Counted from the first letter of the stretch, positions 1 to 14,200 are shown. The stretch: 64,000 nucleotides of DNA from Echinococcus granulosus (GCF_000524195.1 NW_020170383.1:2442103-2506102), one strand, 5' to 3'. Program-made: numbers and translations. The notes: generated by a model from the sequence alone, not told the origin.

Positions 1-1819
1 TTGCTGGCGGCCTATGCTCAATCTCAAAACACCTTAGCAAAATTTACTGACAGGCGTCCCACAACTCCCGTTAAATATTTGTAAAGGACTTATCTTTTGC
101 ATTTGTGTAAGTGTAGTTACTCCTTATTAGTGGACCATGTTGTGCTAGGTAGTATATGCTTGGATTCGTTTTAACTCAATCGTCTAGTGTCAGTGAAAGG
201 CTCAACGCTTAATTCGAAGCGAGATTCTCTAGCTTTATAGCTGGAACGTTGTTAAATTCCAGAAACGGGCATGCACATGTGTGATGTGTTAGGCAAGAAT
301 ATTTTGTATAAGACAGTGAAAATTGATGTTCACCTTACCATGGGTGAAACAATAACCCGAGCCAATATCTCTATGTCAAGACAGCAGTGACTTACCAAAT
401 CTTGCCGCTGCCGATTTGTGGCCTTCATTGAATTGGAGACATTTAAGTTTGAATTATAAAATTCTACTGCGAATTCAAACTGACGCGCTGAAATATGTTC
501 TTTGTAGGAGGTTGCTTTCTTTTATACTGTGATTTAGACCTGTTCCATAACTAGATGTACTTACAATATGAGAATGGAAAGAATCAATGAACCTTCTTAT
601 GCAAATGACCGAAAATATCTTTATTACAAAAAGTTTGGCCCATTTTTTTTCCCTAAATATCAGAGCGATTGCACATAAGGGGGACTGCAAAACGTCATTC
701 ATCTTGTTCAAGAAAGAATATGTTATTGTGGTCACAAAAGTTACCTCTGTTGGATTCTTCTATCTTCATTCTACTTTGGTACGAAGAGTTATGGTTCGTA
801 ACACGCCAGAATTGTACAATAAGGACAGCTACATTATAATCGCGGTATTATGAAATATATGCAAAGGCGGAACGCCTTGCACATATATTTGACTCTAACC
901 GTTGAGTAATTAAAAATCCCGATGATTATACTTTACGACGGTCATTCAAAAATCTATTGTTGCTACGGCATCACTTTAAAGACCAGTAGGCAACCACAAA
1001 AGTTATTTGTTTGCAAAAATATTAAGTGGGTTAGTTGAAGTGGAAACTGGACAGTTATTGTTTACTCCTTGAGTGTGAGACGAAAGTTTTCTTAATAAAA
1101 CTATGTGCACGGATTCTGGACTGAATCAGGCAAAATTCTAAACACCTACGGTAAATTGAAGTTCTTCTAGAAAATACTTGTTTGCCACAGCTAATGATTT
1201 CCTATGGTGAAGTAAAGGAAGTTTCCTTTCCTTTTAACCAACAGCGGAGCTTTTATGAGTTATCCATAGATGCCGTAACTGAATTTTATGAAATACAATT
1301 AAAGCCTAGATGTAAAACGCTTTATTATGCTAGCTTGATCTAATTATTTGCTAATTCGTTTGTTTTAAATTCATATTTGGAAATGATTCTCCAAAAAAAC
1401 ATGATACTAATTCTTGAATGTGAACATCGCACTGGACCTTTTCAAGGTGAATAAATCACTTTCAAGTTATCAATGTCTTTCTTTTATGAATCTTTTTTAT
1501 ATTAATGGGATTAAACACATAAAAACAGATGGGTTTTAGGTGTGGTATTTCTGGTACCTATTGTAGGCCTCACCTGTAATACCATTTTTCATCTAAATAT
1601 ATGGCACACTTTGCATGTATGAGATCTAACAACGAAGAATTCACGATTATGAAATTGAAAAATTGCCAACTATTGCACATTATCTTTAAGGAAAACAAAA
1701 CTTTCACCTTGACTTTTATGCTATTAAAAATTACACAAGTGTTACTTGCAATTCACAAGTAGCAATGTTTGTGAACAGTGGTATACTGTATTATGATGCG
1801 GTGAGCGAAGTTCATTAGT
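1..1819. other. intergenic, no supported gene
   Basis: AT-rich sequence with only short open frames on both strands (475-735 minus and 587-853 plus are the longest). None shows a recognisable domain or good splice borders. It includes the 3' flank of the CFAP299 gene, which ends at 1820 on the minus strand; a minus-strand AATAAA lies near 1320 but is about 500 bp away, so the 3' end is not fixed. Confidence 0.5.
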
Positions 1820-3154
1820 TTATGTTTTTCGCCTTGTAATATGATCATATAATATAAACTGCTTGTATTCCGTTGTGTAAACTGTCATTCGTGTTGTATT
1901 ATCACCAGCAGTTTGAGACTGAAATTGCAGAAAATGTATGCAAAATAAAAATTTTATGGGTCAATTTAGTCACTATAAGCGAATCTGAGTTAAAATAAAT
2001 GTATATCTTAGCTATTTCTTTCTTCGCTGTATAAAAAGCGACCACTTAGAAAGGGTTTGCCATCAAATAAAATGCAAACAATAAGGGTAAGCAGGTCCTC
2101 TATTATTGGGCATTAAACTAAGATTTACAAACCGATTCAAGAAGCAAATGCACTTACAAACTCATGCCTTAGAGATTACTCACCCAGGGGTCAATAATAA
2201 TAAGTTTTCTATCCCTTTTATTTTTGAAAAGTAAACCACTTGGGTTGTCTGCAATGACAATATAATTTGGTGTCGAAGTGGATGATACATGTTGAGATTC
2301 CCAATTGTAAAAGCTGGATGAGTGGGCGTAATTTTTACATACATTCCATCACTTACCTTAAATCTCCCACACGTGGCAAAAGCTTCTTTTTACCAGAAAA
2401 GTAAGGGACAAAATCCTCACTTTTCAAACGATGCGCATAGTCCACATAACCTGAAATTTCCTGGCCTTTCGCGTTTGTGTGACGAATAAATATAATCGTC
2501 TTTGGTAAAAAAAGGCATAAAGAATTCACATACTGATAAGTTCCCTCGTCTATTTGACTCCTCTCTAGCAGCCAAAGCAATCAAACCAGGTTCTGTGATA
2601 ATAATTCCTTCATGGTCTAGGGCTCTTAAACATCAAGAATGGTAGATTGGTTTAGCAAACTAGAAATTGAAGGGGCTTGCACGTAAAATAAATGCGTAAT
2701 CAAATTAGAACTAGATGATTTTAAGAAAACCCGCTAATTGCCCTAAATAAAACTGTAAAATTCGCGATTATACTGAAAAATAGCTTGCGGGAAAAAACAT
2801 GCTGGTTTATTGATATTGCTAAAAGGTAGAGCTAAGAAGTTTGTAGTGTGTATTAAATATCGGCTGTTATTAGAAAGAGCCACAAAATACAGCCAATTAC
2901 TTTTTTGCCACTTTTCTCTTCTCTGCTAAGGCGGCAAGCTCGTCTTTCTTTTTTATGAATTCTTCACGTTTTATAATTTCACTAGTACCCCGATACCCCA
3001 GTTCAACTAGTTCCCTTGCAAGTTCTTCATCCTATTATCGTGCAAGTGACGGTTCGCAATCTACCTCCAAGTAGAAAAGATCTGTTTCAGTTATTTGAGA
3101 ATTAAGGAAGTCTTCATTAATTTTCGTAACTATCGACAATTCGGTCAAGTCCAT
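1820..3154 (-). CDS. CFAP299: Cilia- and flagella-associated protein 299 (C4orf22-type), complete
   Basis: Six exons on the minus strand: 3154-3065, 3031-2901, 2624-2534, 2499-2357, 2313-2184 and 1918-1820. They join in frame to 227 aa, close to the roughly 233 aa of the vertebrate protein. All introns are GT-AG, and two are ultrashort (3032-3064, 33 bp; 2500-2533, 34 bp). Motifs I recognise from the family, in order: [103 protein letters not shown], and YDHITRRKT at the stop. The start is the ATG at 3154; the first exon encodes 30 aa. The acceptor of exon 3 at 2624 was chosen because it keeps phase (exon 2 ends phase 2); the nearby alternative at about 2602 breaks it. The family is associated with motile cilia and sperm flagella and its molecular role is poorly defined. 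No frameshift or missing block is seen. Confidence 0.93.
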
Positions 3155-4041
3155 CTACGCGGCATTTACTCATTCCCAATAACAGAAAGATGTATGGAAG
3201 TAACGAAGGGAGTAAAACAACTAAAGGTTGCGTTTTAGTTACTCAGATATCTATGCTGCAAGGTGTAGAGAATCCAGCAGAAATATTTGATTTTCTATAA
3301 CCTACCTAATTTATGACGCTTTGGTGCCTTAACTCCCATCATCTGCTGCTATAAATTTGTGGAAAGTAACTAAAGTGACATGCTTCTTCATATTTCTCAG
3401 CACATATCTCGACTCTATAAGAAGCCCTTTCAGCACTTTAAATTATTTCTGAACTTTTTGCTTTAGTTTTTCAGGCCCTTGAGCCCCAATTTTTGCCATT
3501 TAGCTGGGTGAAATAGCCCCCGGGCCATGTTAGAAGAGCTCTCCGCTATTTTCTACGTTATCGATTCGGCTTAGTCCCTAGCGATACTGTCCTTGCTGGC
3601 CTCTAAGAAAATCCTAAGGCGCCAGAGGTCCAGATTAACTTGGATCTACACTTGCTCTTTAGAAGGTCAGCAACATCAAGTATTGTATGTAATGCAACCA
3701 GGTCGTACCGTTTTCTAGGCTAAAATTACCTCAATTTACTAATTATAGCAAAAAACTTTGTCGACCGCATAATTTAAGTGATTGCAATGTAGAATGAAAA
3801 AGTGTCCATGCTTCAGTAAAATAAAGGAAGTGATAACATAGATGCATTTTAACAGCAAACAAATCGGGTTCATAAAGGCTTTACACTAATGGAATTCTGC
3901 TCCTAGTATCATCATGGTCAAGCACTAAATTATTTAAATAAAATATGTCTTGAGTCTGTGGAAAGTCTACAGCGGTGGACTAGCCCCATGCTTCTTCGGC
4001 CGACTTAGAAGACATATTTTGAGGAATGACACTAACCGCAG
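3155..4041. other. intergenic, divergent spacer
   Basis: Upstream of CFAP299 on the minus strand and upstream of the unrecognised ORF at 4042 on the plus strand. It probably holds the CFAP299 promoter, but no TATA box, CpG-rich block or other promoter signature stands out. No coding exon is supported. Confidence 0.4.
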
Positions 4042-4668
4042 CCATCATTGAAACTGTGTAAGGCCCTAAATACTGGGATTACCCTTAATTTTTCTGAATC
4101 CTCAATAGTAGAAAATAACTGGCCAATCACAGTGTTGTCGCTTATGCTTATCGTCTTTGTTTTAGGGTGCTTTGTTGGTGTTCGCTTTAAACCCCCTAGA
4201 AGGCAGATGGATCCGCTAACTACCGAGCCTCTTGGGGACTCAGAGGAGGAGCATGTAGAAGACTTTGACTGCTCAGCTGATGTAGCCGGAGGGACTTCTT
4301 CAGAGCATAATTCACCGAAATCTTCGACCCAGGAGTGCTCTCCGTACGCATCCACAGTCGAAATAGCAGATAATGTTTACAGGAGGGAGGAGCACTACTT
4401 AGGTGATAATGGTGACATATCTGTCCTTAGCATCGCAAAACCCATCCGTTTTCCTGGTCGTGCTGCCGGATTTCGGTTGTCTGATGGTCATAAGAAGTCA
4501 GTTCAGATGCAGTTTGAGGGCAGGCGGTTTAAATCAGCCGCTAAGTCCTATTTGAAAAAGGAAAAACAGCCGGTTCGTCAGTTTTATGCGCTAATTTTTT
4601 GCCTACCAGTTGCCAACATTCATCTTGCTAGAAACAAGACTTCTTTTCAGATGCTATGCATACTTTAA
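4042..4668 (+). CDS. Unrecognised ORF/exon with one membrane span
   Basis: Open frame of about 200 codons with no ATG near its 5' end. The first in-frame ATG (4144) lies inside the hydrophobic segment, so an upstream exon spliced at the acceptor ending 4041 (CCGCAG) is likely. Visible features: a hydrophobic span of about 20 residues (LSLMLIVFVLGCFVGV), then a basic stop-transfer stretch (RFKPPRR), an acidic and serine-rich region (SEEEHVEDFD, SSEHNSPKSST), and a basic tail (FEGRRFKSAAKSYLKKEKQ). This suggests a single-pass membrane protein with a charged cytoplasmic tail. The frame runs to a stop at 4666-4668, but the last 25 residues look less protein-like and the true exon may end earlier. 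It lies on the same strand as SHOC2, 600 bp upstream. I tested whether it could be the SHOC2 N-terminus: no good phase-0 donor was found and the composition differs. I do not recognise a family. Confidence 0.4.
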   Translation, partial: PSLKLCKALNTGITLNFSESSIVENNWPITVLSLMLIVFVLGCFVGVRFKPPRRQMDPLTTEPLGDSEEEHVEDFDCSADVAGGTSSEHNSPKSSTQECSPYASTVEIADNVYRREEHYLGDNGDISVLSIAKPIRFPGRAAGFRLSDGHKKSVQMQFEGRRFKSAAKSYLKKEKQPVRQFYALIFCLPVANIHLARNKTSFQMLCIL

Positions 4669-5283
4669 AATGTTGAGTGCCGTTAAGACCCCCATTGTCG
4701 TTAGCAATTTATCATCATGTAACATTGTCATCGAATCAATTCAGCATTTCCTCTTCGTGTAAATTGGTGGTCCTTATTCGGATTCTATCGATTTAATTGA
4801 TAAATGTAGAACTGTCATCATTTTCTCGTTTGGAACTTCTGATTTTGTTCTCGGGTTACCATTACGAACTGGGTCCAAATTTACTGGAATTCTAAGTTGT
4901 GCGATACCTATAAGTTGTACGATTTACCCATAAATTAAGACATAATTAATATTGACCCAATGTTTGTAAATTCACTATTATCAGCAGAATCACCGAAGCT
5001 ATTTTGCCATTGTCACCGGGCTCATTCCCACGCACGCCTTTTACAGTTTACCTATGAATATTTCGGGTGATCCAGGTGTTAATTTGTTTTTTGGGCAAAA
5101 GTAACCTTAGCCAGCGTAACAACTCCTACCATAACCAATTTTAGAAGCGTGGGATATGGTGGCTGAATCACACACTTCCTTTGCTTTATTTTGAGGAGGT
5201 CTAGTATTAATTTAATCCTCCTTATGAGTGGAATTTTGAACTTTTCCGTTTTTAAATCTTCTATCTTTTACACACCGTTTCAG

Positions 5284-8200
5284 GACGTGACAGCAGAACT
5301 GACGCGTTGCAAAGATGAGGACTCCAGTTATCTGGAGTTTTCCGATTTCGGGTTGCAGTGCTTACCCACAGGTATATTCAAGGACCTTCCTCATGTGGAG
5401 ACCCTCTTTCTGAATGGCAACAAACTTACTGGTCTACCAGCAGGTCAACTCACGGGGCTGCCAAATCTACGTCGATTGTTGCTCCAGCAGAATGTTATCG
5501 TTTGCGCTGGGCTACCACCTGATCTAGCCAAGCTAACCTCTCTGGAGGTGTTGGACCTTCGGCATAACCGTCTCGAAGGCGACTTGCCTTCCTGTATATA
5601 CGGCCTTCGTGGACTGAAGCAGCTTATCCTCAGCTACAATAAGGTCGGAACCCTTTGCGACGAAATTAAAAATCTCCAGGTATTAAGTTGTTTTCCGTAG
5701 TACACCTCTGAGTAGATATTGTCTCTGCTTGTTCTTTTTTATCTTTGTATGGGGTTTGAAAACCTCGCACATAGAAAAAAACTCCATCAAGTCTGTGGGA
5801 GTTACGCGTATGTAAGTAAATTTCAGGAAAGCTGACGTACACCGGTGATTGAAGTGCTTGATCGCTGATTTTAATTTGCTCCTGAATCAGGATGCTTTTT
5901 ATGCTTTTGATGCAGAGATTTGACACCTTTTTTTCATTAACTCGTCTGAGAAGAGTTCGTACATACTATTAAACTCCATGCCTTAGAGCTGCCTACCCAT
6001 TGAATTTGATTTAAATTCAGTTTGTAGGAAATCATTCCAAATTTTGATTAAGACTGTTTTGGATGACATGAAGGGTTCGAATGTTTTTCACGGGTTTTTT
6101 TATTTTGTTCATCATTCCTGTAATCGATAACGTACGTACTAATGTATGGGAAGTTTGTTTATAGTGAAATCGAATTCGGAATAAGAATGCGAATTTAGGT
6201 GTTCTCGCATTACTCCTAGTAGTGGGTCATGAATTGAAGGCGTGACAAGTTATTTTCGGATATCTATTAGTAGCTTTTTTCTATTGTTAAAAACTTGTCA
6301 ATTGCTAGAAGCATGTGAATTCTTGTCAAGTCCCAATTGTTTAAGGGCTAATTTACTCACAAACAGCTGCTGAATGGCTTGAGCCAGTAACGAGAATAGG
6401 CGGTGTTGCTCTTTTGGTCCTCGTCAGTTCTCAAGAGTTTAAACCCAAACTCTTTATTTGGTCATTTACTCCTATCCAATTTTACGACATCGAAATCAAT
6501 GCCACGATTTCTGATAAATCCCAGTACCTTGCCTTCGGTTAAAATCCAGCTCCCCTTCACGTAGGTCAAATGCGAAGTTTGCTATCATCGAGTTGATTAA
6601 TTCGCCAGTTGCGCTTACGATCCATCTCCTGAAAGGATGGAATGGTCGAAAGTGAGGGTTTTTTATTATCAAAGAAAATGAAGTCTACTGTTAAAAACAA
6701 CCACCGGGTGGCTTGTATCATGTGTCCTCGCAGAGACTGTGCTGGAGGTAACTCACGGACCTCCAAACTATGCTTTCGTAAAGGAGAATATTTCTTCCCC
6801 TAGGAAAGCAGATATAATTTATCTTTTCTCTTCCCACCCGTCGCTTTGTTCCTTTTCTAGCGTCTCACAATCCTCATTGTCAACCGGAACTCTATTCGAC
6901 AAAGCGTCCCCAACACGATCGGTCAACTGGCCTTCCTGACTAAACTCGATCTCTCGTACAATCACATCCAAACTCTGCCTGCAAGTAAGTTTCCCTTTTT
7001 TAATTCTTAATCTTTTTAAAAAACTTGAGCTTTTATTTCCTGATTATTTAACAACTTGATTTTGAGAAATTGTCGTATTCGTCTCTCGGTAAGGGATGAA
7101 GGACTCCAATGACATGACCCAATTTGCGTAGTTTAACGAATTTTGTTTGACATAGACATTCTTTGGGATTGAATACGATTTTCAAAGATCATGGTAGCTC
7201 TTGCATCGTTTATTTGCTGTTAGATAATTTTTAATGCTTTTTACATTGTCCCTATGATATGACTATAAGTGTTTCAGGGTAGTGGTTCTTGTTTATGGCG
7301 GGTGACTCTACTAGGTCTTGGAAAATAATTACATTGCGCTTCATTTGAGTATACTGCAGTGAAACTGTGACTCCGACTCCTCTGTCGATTTCAGTACTCC
7401 GACTAGATCGACTGATTAAGTAGTGAAATGATTAACCTAACAAGTGATACTGGGACATTTGGGGAAGTAGCAGTGAGTCTTCACTTTTCTTGCAACCCCT
7501 CCGCTAGGCCTCGGCCAGTGCACACAGCTGACAGACCTCTATCTTCACTACAATCAGCTGACCCACCTCCCCGAATCCATTGGCAACCTCACCAGTCTAA
7601 ATAGGCTAATGCTCAAGTAAGCACATCACTCTTCGTCAAAATTTGCTTAGTCTGCGCGATAGTTCACGCTTTAACCTTTTAATTTAAGTTTAAATTTAAG
7701 CCGGAAATTTATGAAGTTGCTGAAGGGTTATCGAATATTGTTAAAAATTTGTCATGTCAAGCAGCTTCTATTATGCCGAAATTACAGTCAGGTTTTGAAA
7801 GTGTAAAGTTGTATGTGGAATGCCGGTAAATAAAATAATAACTTAACAAACCTTTTCTCGATTTAGATGAACGCTGATTTCTGCGTCAATTGCGGTAGAA
7901 GTTTTAGGAAGACATAATGAAGATAAAATCGTGTTTTAATAATTTGTTGTCAGAGGTTAAATGTAGGGGTGATTTGGTTCTGAATGTTTGAAGCAATATC
8001 TTCTCAGGTATAACCGCCTAGTGGAAATTCCGGAGTCCTTAGCAAAGTGTACGCGTCTGGACGAGTTCAATGTCGAAAACAACCAACTCTCCACCCTTCC
8101 GGTAGGTAATTTGCTATGCCTGGTTTAAAATGATCATGTAAGGTTCATATGCCTTCCCAGTCCAACGACGAAGTCACGATTTTTGATTGTCTATCATTAA

Positions 8201-11200
8201 CTTGTACATTTTTTCATCATGATGCTGAGATCCGCCTATCTTAATCAAGAAAACTTGGTTGATAATTTTTCAAAATGATTAATGAAAGCTGTTCCTTGAG
8301 CTGGGTCCCATGAGAGTATAATGTATAGTTTATCGCTCCTCTACTGTAATTGATGCGCACTAAATTGCCAAATGTTCTTAAAGTAAAGGAGTGTCAATGC
8401 TGTCCGATTACTTAATCGTTAATCCCATTAATTTGTAATTAAATCTTAATTGGTCCAATTACGTACGGTATTTTGTTTTGCATGTTAGTACGAAGAAAAT
8501 GTATGGAAGAGTTTGTTCGACCCGAAACTTCCCAAGACAGTTCAATAGTGTTTATTTAACTGCCTCAGAACGATTTGGTTCTGTAATATGGCACACTACT
8601 AAACCAATTAACTCACTTCCAGAACCTTTCATAAGAGTGAAGGGTGCCTCATCTTTTGCCCAGTGAAGGAGGTGATTAATTTGAATTAGCTGATTATTCA
8701 CCTGTTTGGACTTCGAAATTTTTCGGCTTGTCATGCCAACTTTACAGATTGCAAAAAAGTCGGTGGTAGCATTCGTAATTTTAGTACCAACAAATTAACA
8801 GAAATTTTATGAGTTGTTGAAAAACCAGTCAATGATGTATCCGAAGTAGAAACCTTCTTGCTTGCATAACTTAAGTGTCGGGGTATCTGTCAATTTGTTC
8901 CGGGACTATTCTAGCGTCTTAAGCTAGTTTATAGTAGTATAACAATGTGCTATATTTTGGCACTGGAAGCCAAATGTGGTTAAACAATCTTATTTTAGAA
9001 CAGCTGAGACCGCAATTGCTTTTTGGGCATTAATAACTGCGAAAGATAAACTGGCTTCCCATATTATATCAATTTTTAAAAGGTGGTACTTTACGATGCA
9101 AAAAAGTCTCCAGTCTCTTCAGGTATGACTTATTATGGTGTCCGATATTCACAATCCGACGAGTCAGTTACATTCCCGCATTTATGGACAGTCAACTATG
9201 CACTAGCTCCGTCTGAGGCATTTTTAATCATTCAAAAGCAGAAAGAGGGAATTCAGTCGCTTCCTCTAATCAGTGGCAACTTATCCCAATTGTTCCAAGG
9301 GACTACTAAGAAATCCACTTTTTCGTTAATTGTCCGTCTGTGGTGTTTTGTTGCTGGAATGTTGACGTCTTTAACTTGATATATAAATATTAATCTACCT
9401 TTATTTGATTGCAATACAGTATAAACGACTACTTGGATGACAGTTTTTCATTTCTTTCGATCCGGTAACTATTTACCGTATTTTAATAATCCGAACCAAC
9501 GCACTCGGTATCCAGCACGTGCCTTGTATACCCTCGATGAGCCTCCACTTTGAGGATTTTTTCAATCACATAGCAAAATTGTAGATTAGCGACTTCATTT
9601 ACAATATACTGGGTCATCAAGGCGCTGAGGTTGATCTCCATTTGGTGCCTCGACCACTCCGTACTTTCTTCCCACCCCTCTTCGGTGTATACGTGACGCT
9701 CATGGAACAGGCACATGTATCACGCAAAACCATACAACAAAGCAGTAGACAGCAAATTATGCGCATTTAAACAACTCGTGACCACGATTGGTCCAACCTC
9801 TTGTAGGCGTGACCTTGGTGTCGGCCAATCCTTGCGATGTTAATTTGGCCTTCATAAGGGTTTGGGAATTGGTTCTTGTTGTTTTTTTTTAATGTCAAGT
9901 TGATTTTACAAATTTTAAAAGTTGCTTAAAATATGTGGAGTTTGTTTTGGTATCGAGGCCATCGCAAATGCCCTTTTTTGTCTTTGCAGAAGGTCTTTTA
10001 AATGCACCTAGTTTAACTTTAGTCCCTGTTTGTGGGAGGAGCCCATCCTGCCCCAAATTATCGTTAGAAGTTTCTGCATTAAAACCTTTCTTTCATTCAA
10101 TGGGGGGTATTAAGTTTAGTGGATTTTTTAATAATGCAAAGTGGTTACAGCAAGGTAAAATGGTCTGTGATCGTTTCCATATTTCTCTATACGCCGAATA
10201 TCCCGTAGACCGCATTGTTTCCTTCTTTAGCGCATTCTTTTGCCGAATTATTTCTTTGGTTCTAAGTCCAATCTGAGTAGTGAAACTTCGCCCTGGATTT
10301 TATTCCCATAATTGGGTGGCTCAATCCTAGTCAACTTTGTACAATCATTATTGACTCTCAAGTTTATTTGAAAATCAAATTGTTCCCGTGTTTTTTCAAA
10401 GTGTGGCAATGCATTACCTTCATAAGCTTGTGCATTTGAGTGGGATGTGTCTCTGTGCTAGTTAAGTTGACTTAGGGATTGTTGGTTTGAATTCGCATGT
10501 ATTTGCCGATTTTTTAAGCTCTACTAAATTAGCCTAGAAATTGGAATCGAGAGCCTTATCCGGAAGGCCGGCACTTCGCTCGAAGGTACGCGCTTTAACT
10601 CCCATCTTTCCAACCACGTCTAGGCACACCTGCTGGCCAACATGTCGTCGGTTCGAAATGTGACTTTTTCGCGAAATTTTTTCAGCGCCTTTCCTCCCGG
10701 TAACCGCGAGCAGTACACTCACGTTATGGTGAGAATTTCTTTTTTTGCTCTCTACATGGAATATCGAAACATCCATTACTCAATCGGCTCGCCTTCTGCT
10801 TCAAGTCCTTGAACATGGACCACAACAGAATTACTGAGGTGCCTCCAGACGTGCTCTCACATCTCGGTCAGGTGACGAAGCTTAATCTTCGTGACAACGA
10901 GATTGCAGATCTTCACGCTGGGGGTAGGCTTTTTTGTCTATAAGTGCTTAAATTCGGTCTCACGAAGTGGTTTTTTATAGAATCGTCCACCCTTTTTCAG
11001 ATTTGCATCACTGGGACAACCTCGTTGAACTAGATCTCGGTTCTAACCATCTCTTCAGTCTACCCGACGAGTTGGGGGCTCTGAAATCACTGGAGATGTT
11101 CCGATTAAGCTACAATCAACTCAAGGTGAGGTTGACATGCGTGTGGGAAATGTAGGGAATTGCACAGTGAAAACCAATGCCTTAGTGAGTTTCTGAAATC

Positions 11201-14200
11201 GATGAAGTTAATTCATTACTGCTATTTGCTCGGTGATAATACTATTTTTGATGTTCCCCATAAGCAAATATGTAACAGTTAATGATCTTAAAAGCTGCAT
11301 ATTTTTGTGACATTGTAATCTGTTATCCGAAAACTCGATATCCTCCTTTGTCCTTTGTGATTAATGGTCACCCTCTTCATACTTCTATTTGTTCCAGAGT
11401 CAATTCCACTTAGAAATTTCAATTATAGCTTTGTTGTCTAGATTTTATTTCTTGGGCTAAATGCCCGTTAATTTGGTCTTTGGTGAAGACAAAAATGGGT
11501 TAATGAGTGAACATTCCTGTAAAGTCCCTTGGGTTTATCTTCAGTCTAACAAAAGAATGGTTTTAAAAAATGCAAATGCAAATATGACAATTTAGACGAT
11601 AGTACATGTTTTTTTGCCAATTTTGAGGGTCCTTGGAACGTTATCTCTTCCTAAATTGCCTGTATCATCGCTGATCAATTTCGTGGGTGTGTTGTACCGT
11701 TTTGTAATGTTTTTATTCATCAGAAATTCCTAGTTTTGGAGAGCTGGCAGTCTATTCATATTGAAATTCAATCAACCTTCATATAAAGCACTTCTAAGCT
11801 ATCGTCAGCAATCGTCCGAAGCCATGCATATGATCGCAATTTCATTTTATCAGAATTCGAAGTCCGCTCGTTCCTAAGACTTTGAATGAAACGACTATCC
11901 AGCATTTCGTTGTTAAGGTACACTTAGTATTTTTCACTTCATCTACGAAAAGGTCCTATTTACAAAGCAAATTACTGTCTTGTCTATTTTTCCTCACGAC
12001 AGCCGATTTCGCTGTGAACGCATGCGAGCAGTGCAGGGTGTTCGTTTGGGTGCGTGCCCATGCATTTGTCTAAGTGCTACCTCCCCCTCCCCTTTCAGCG
12101 TCTTCCAAACACTCTGGGCAAGTTGCAGCGACTGCGAGTGTTGGATCTTGAGTCGAACCAGCTGGAATCTCTCCCGTCCACCCTCGGAGAGCTCGTGAAT
12201 CTGCAAGACCTTAACGTTGTTTGTAATCACCTCACAACCTTCCCGACTTCCATCGGGTGAGCTAGCACTTTGGTCCTCACGATCATATCGTAGTAATAAT
12301 ACCTGTCTTTTTCAGCTTGATTTTTCTTTGATCTTTTGTGCAGATTTGCCAGATGTAGGTTTATAAACTCCGATTTTCCAGTCATTATCCGTCTCAACTT
12401 ATTTGGCGATATTTTTTGACTAGAAATACCAGAGAATCGAAGTGGAGGAGATTTTAAGCAATATCTTTCAATGGGTGAGGATTTAAACCTGACCACACCC
12501 TATGGAACGTTTAATCCGTTAAAGACGTCAATTTTTCCTAGAATTCTATTTGATGGTAAAGGCTAGTTTGCTCAATTCTGCCCCTGGAACATCTCACGTT
12601 TATTTAGAACAATAGGAAATATTGTTTCTTTCTAGTGTTACAGCTCATTGACCATTGAATAAGTTAAACCATCTCCATTTATCCTGGTGCCTTATTCTTG
12701 AAATACGGTTTAATATAACATGCATAGACTAAATACTACTATATATTTGTTTCAATGAAGTGTCGCGTGACTTTGGTGGCATTTATTTAAGTCGCCCACA
12801 GTTTTATCTGGGGAACGCTTGTTTTTCAAATAGTCTGAATGCGTTTAGGATGTTTTTTTCGTTTATTTTACAGTAATCTCCGTGATTTAAAAATCTTCAA
12901 GGCTGGAGAAAATGACATAACTGAGTTGCCTCCAGAAATAGGTGCGTTTCTAACATCTGAATCCTGCTAATTTTTCAACGTTGAAACTGCTTTGGAACTG
13001 TTACCTCTGTGGTGGTAAGAGGGCTAATGAATGAATTTTTATTGCACCTAGTATTGTATTCTGTGTTTGATTTTTATTTTTTTTTTTCAGTTTTTCTCCT
13101 GAAATTGTTTCCTTTGAGCACTGTAATGACCTACATTCTGTTAGGCTATTTTTTACATTGATAACTCCATCTGCTTTAAACTACCCAAGCCTAGTGTAAT
13201 TGTGGCAGTCGTGTTTTTAACAGTTCGTATTTGATTCATTTGAACCTTTTAAATGTGCTACTGCTGTGGAAAATTTGAAAGCATGAGAATCTCGGGAATA
13301 TGTCATTTAGAATCTAGTTAAGCTACTGTAAATGTTGTGTTGCACTTTTTGTGCCAGATAAGGTATAGGCGGCAAAGATAGTTTTTGCAAATGGTATTTC
13401 AAATTCTGCCCAAAGTTAATAAAATTGCTTGCGCTAATTTGCTTTGACTTTACTTACTAATGTTGCCAAACTCGGTATCCCTTTGATACTCTCTCTTTTT
13501 GTAGTCATGCTTGATTACTTTTCCCATGGGTTGGTTTATTTTAACTATTTCCCGCATGTTTAAGCTCTTGTGTCAAAAAAGGTGCTACTGTTTTCAAAAT
13601 ATGAATCCTTGATGCCTGCAATCCACCTCAGATGCAATATGTGCTGCGTCTTTATTGGAATCTTGATAACGTGGAAGTGGTATCAGGCTCAGATAAATGC
13701 TTAGACTCTATTTAATCCCCGCATTCCTAACATTTCACATTGCTCTTATAGGCCCCAATCTTGTGAGATGCGGTCCGTCAGCCGTCTTAGCCTCGCACAC
13801 TTGGTGACTAGTTGACCGTGAACTTAGTTGTTATTAGCTCTCTGAGGGTGCAGCTAATGTGATAATCATTTAATAAGGTAGGAATGAGGGGAGCACGATC
13901 TCTCGAATGCTTGAGAATTTGTTACAAGGCAGAAACTTCTATAAATTCGAGCATAAAAGTTTTTCTGTGGTTCCAGATTTCCTCCGCAAAAGGCGATTTG
14001 AAATGTAGGCTGGATAGGAACGGCGTTCGGCTTCTCATGAGGATGATAACTACCAACTATGGATTGTGTAGCATCAGTTAATGGTCCTTTGAAGGAAATT
14101 ATCTTTGACCGTATAACTGTGTTCTGGTACCACGGGAAGTCAAGACTTTAAAGGATGGGATTCAGTAAATAAAATCGACTGACATTATCATTATGTGCTA

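Noticed and set aside
4032..4355. 107-codon minus-strand ORF opposite the 4042 ORF
   Set aside because: Shadow of the plus-strand frame. Its Ser-rich reading has no domain.
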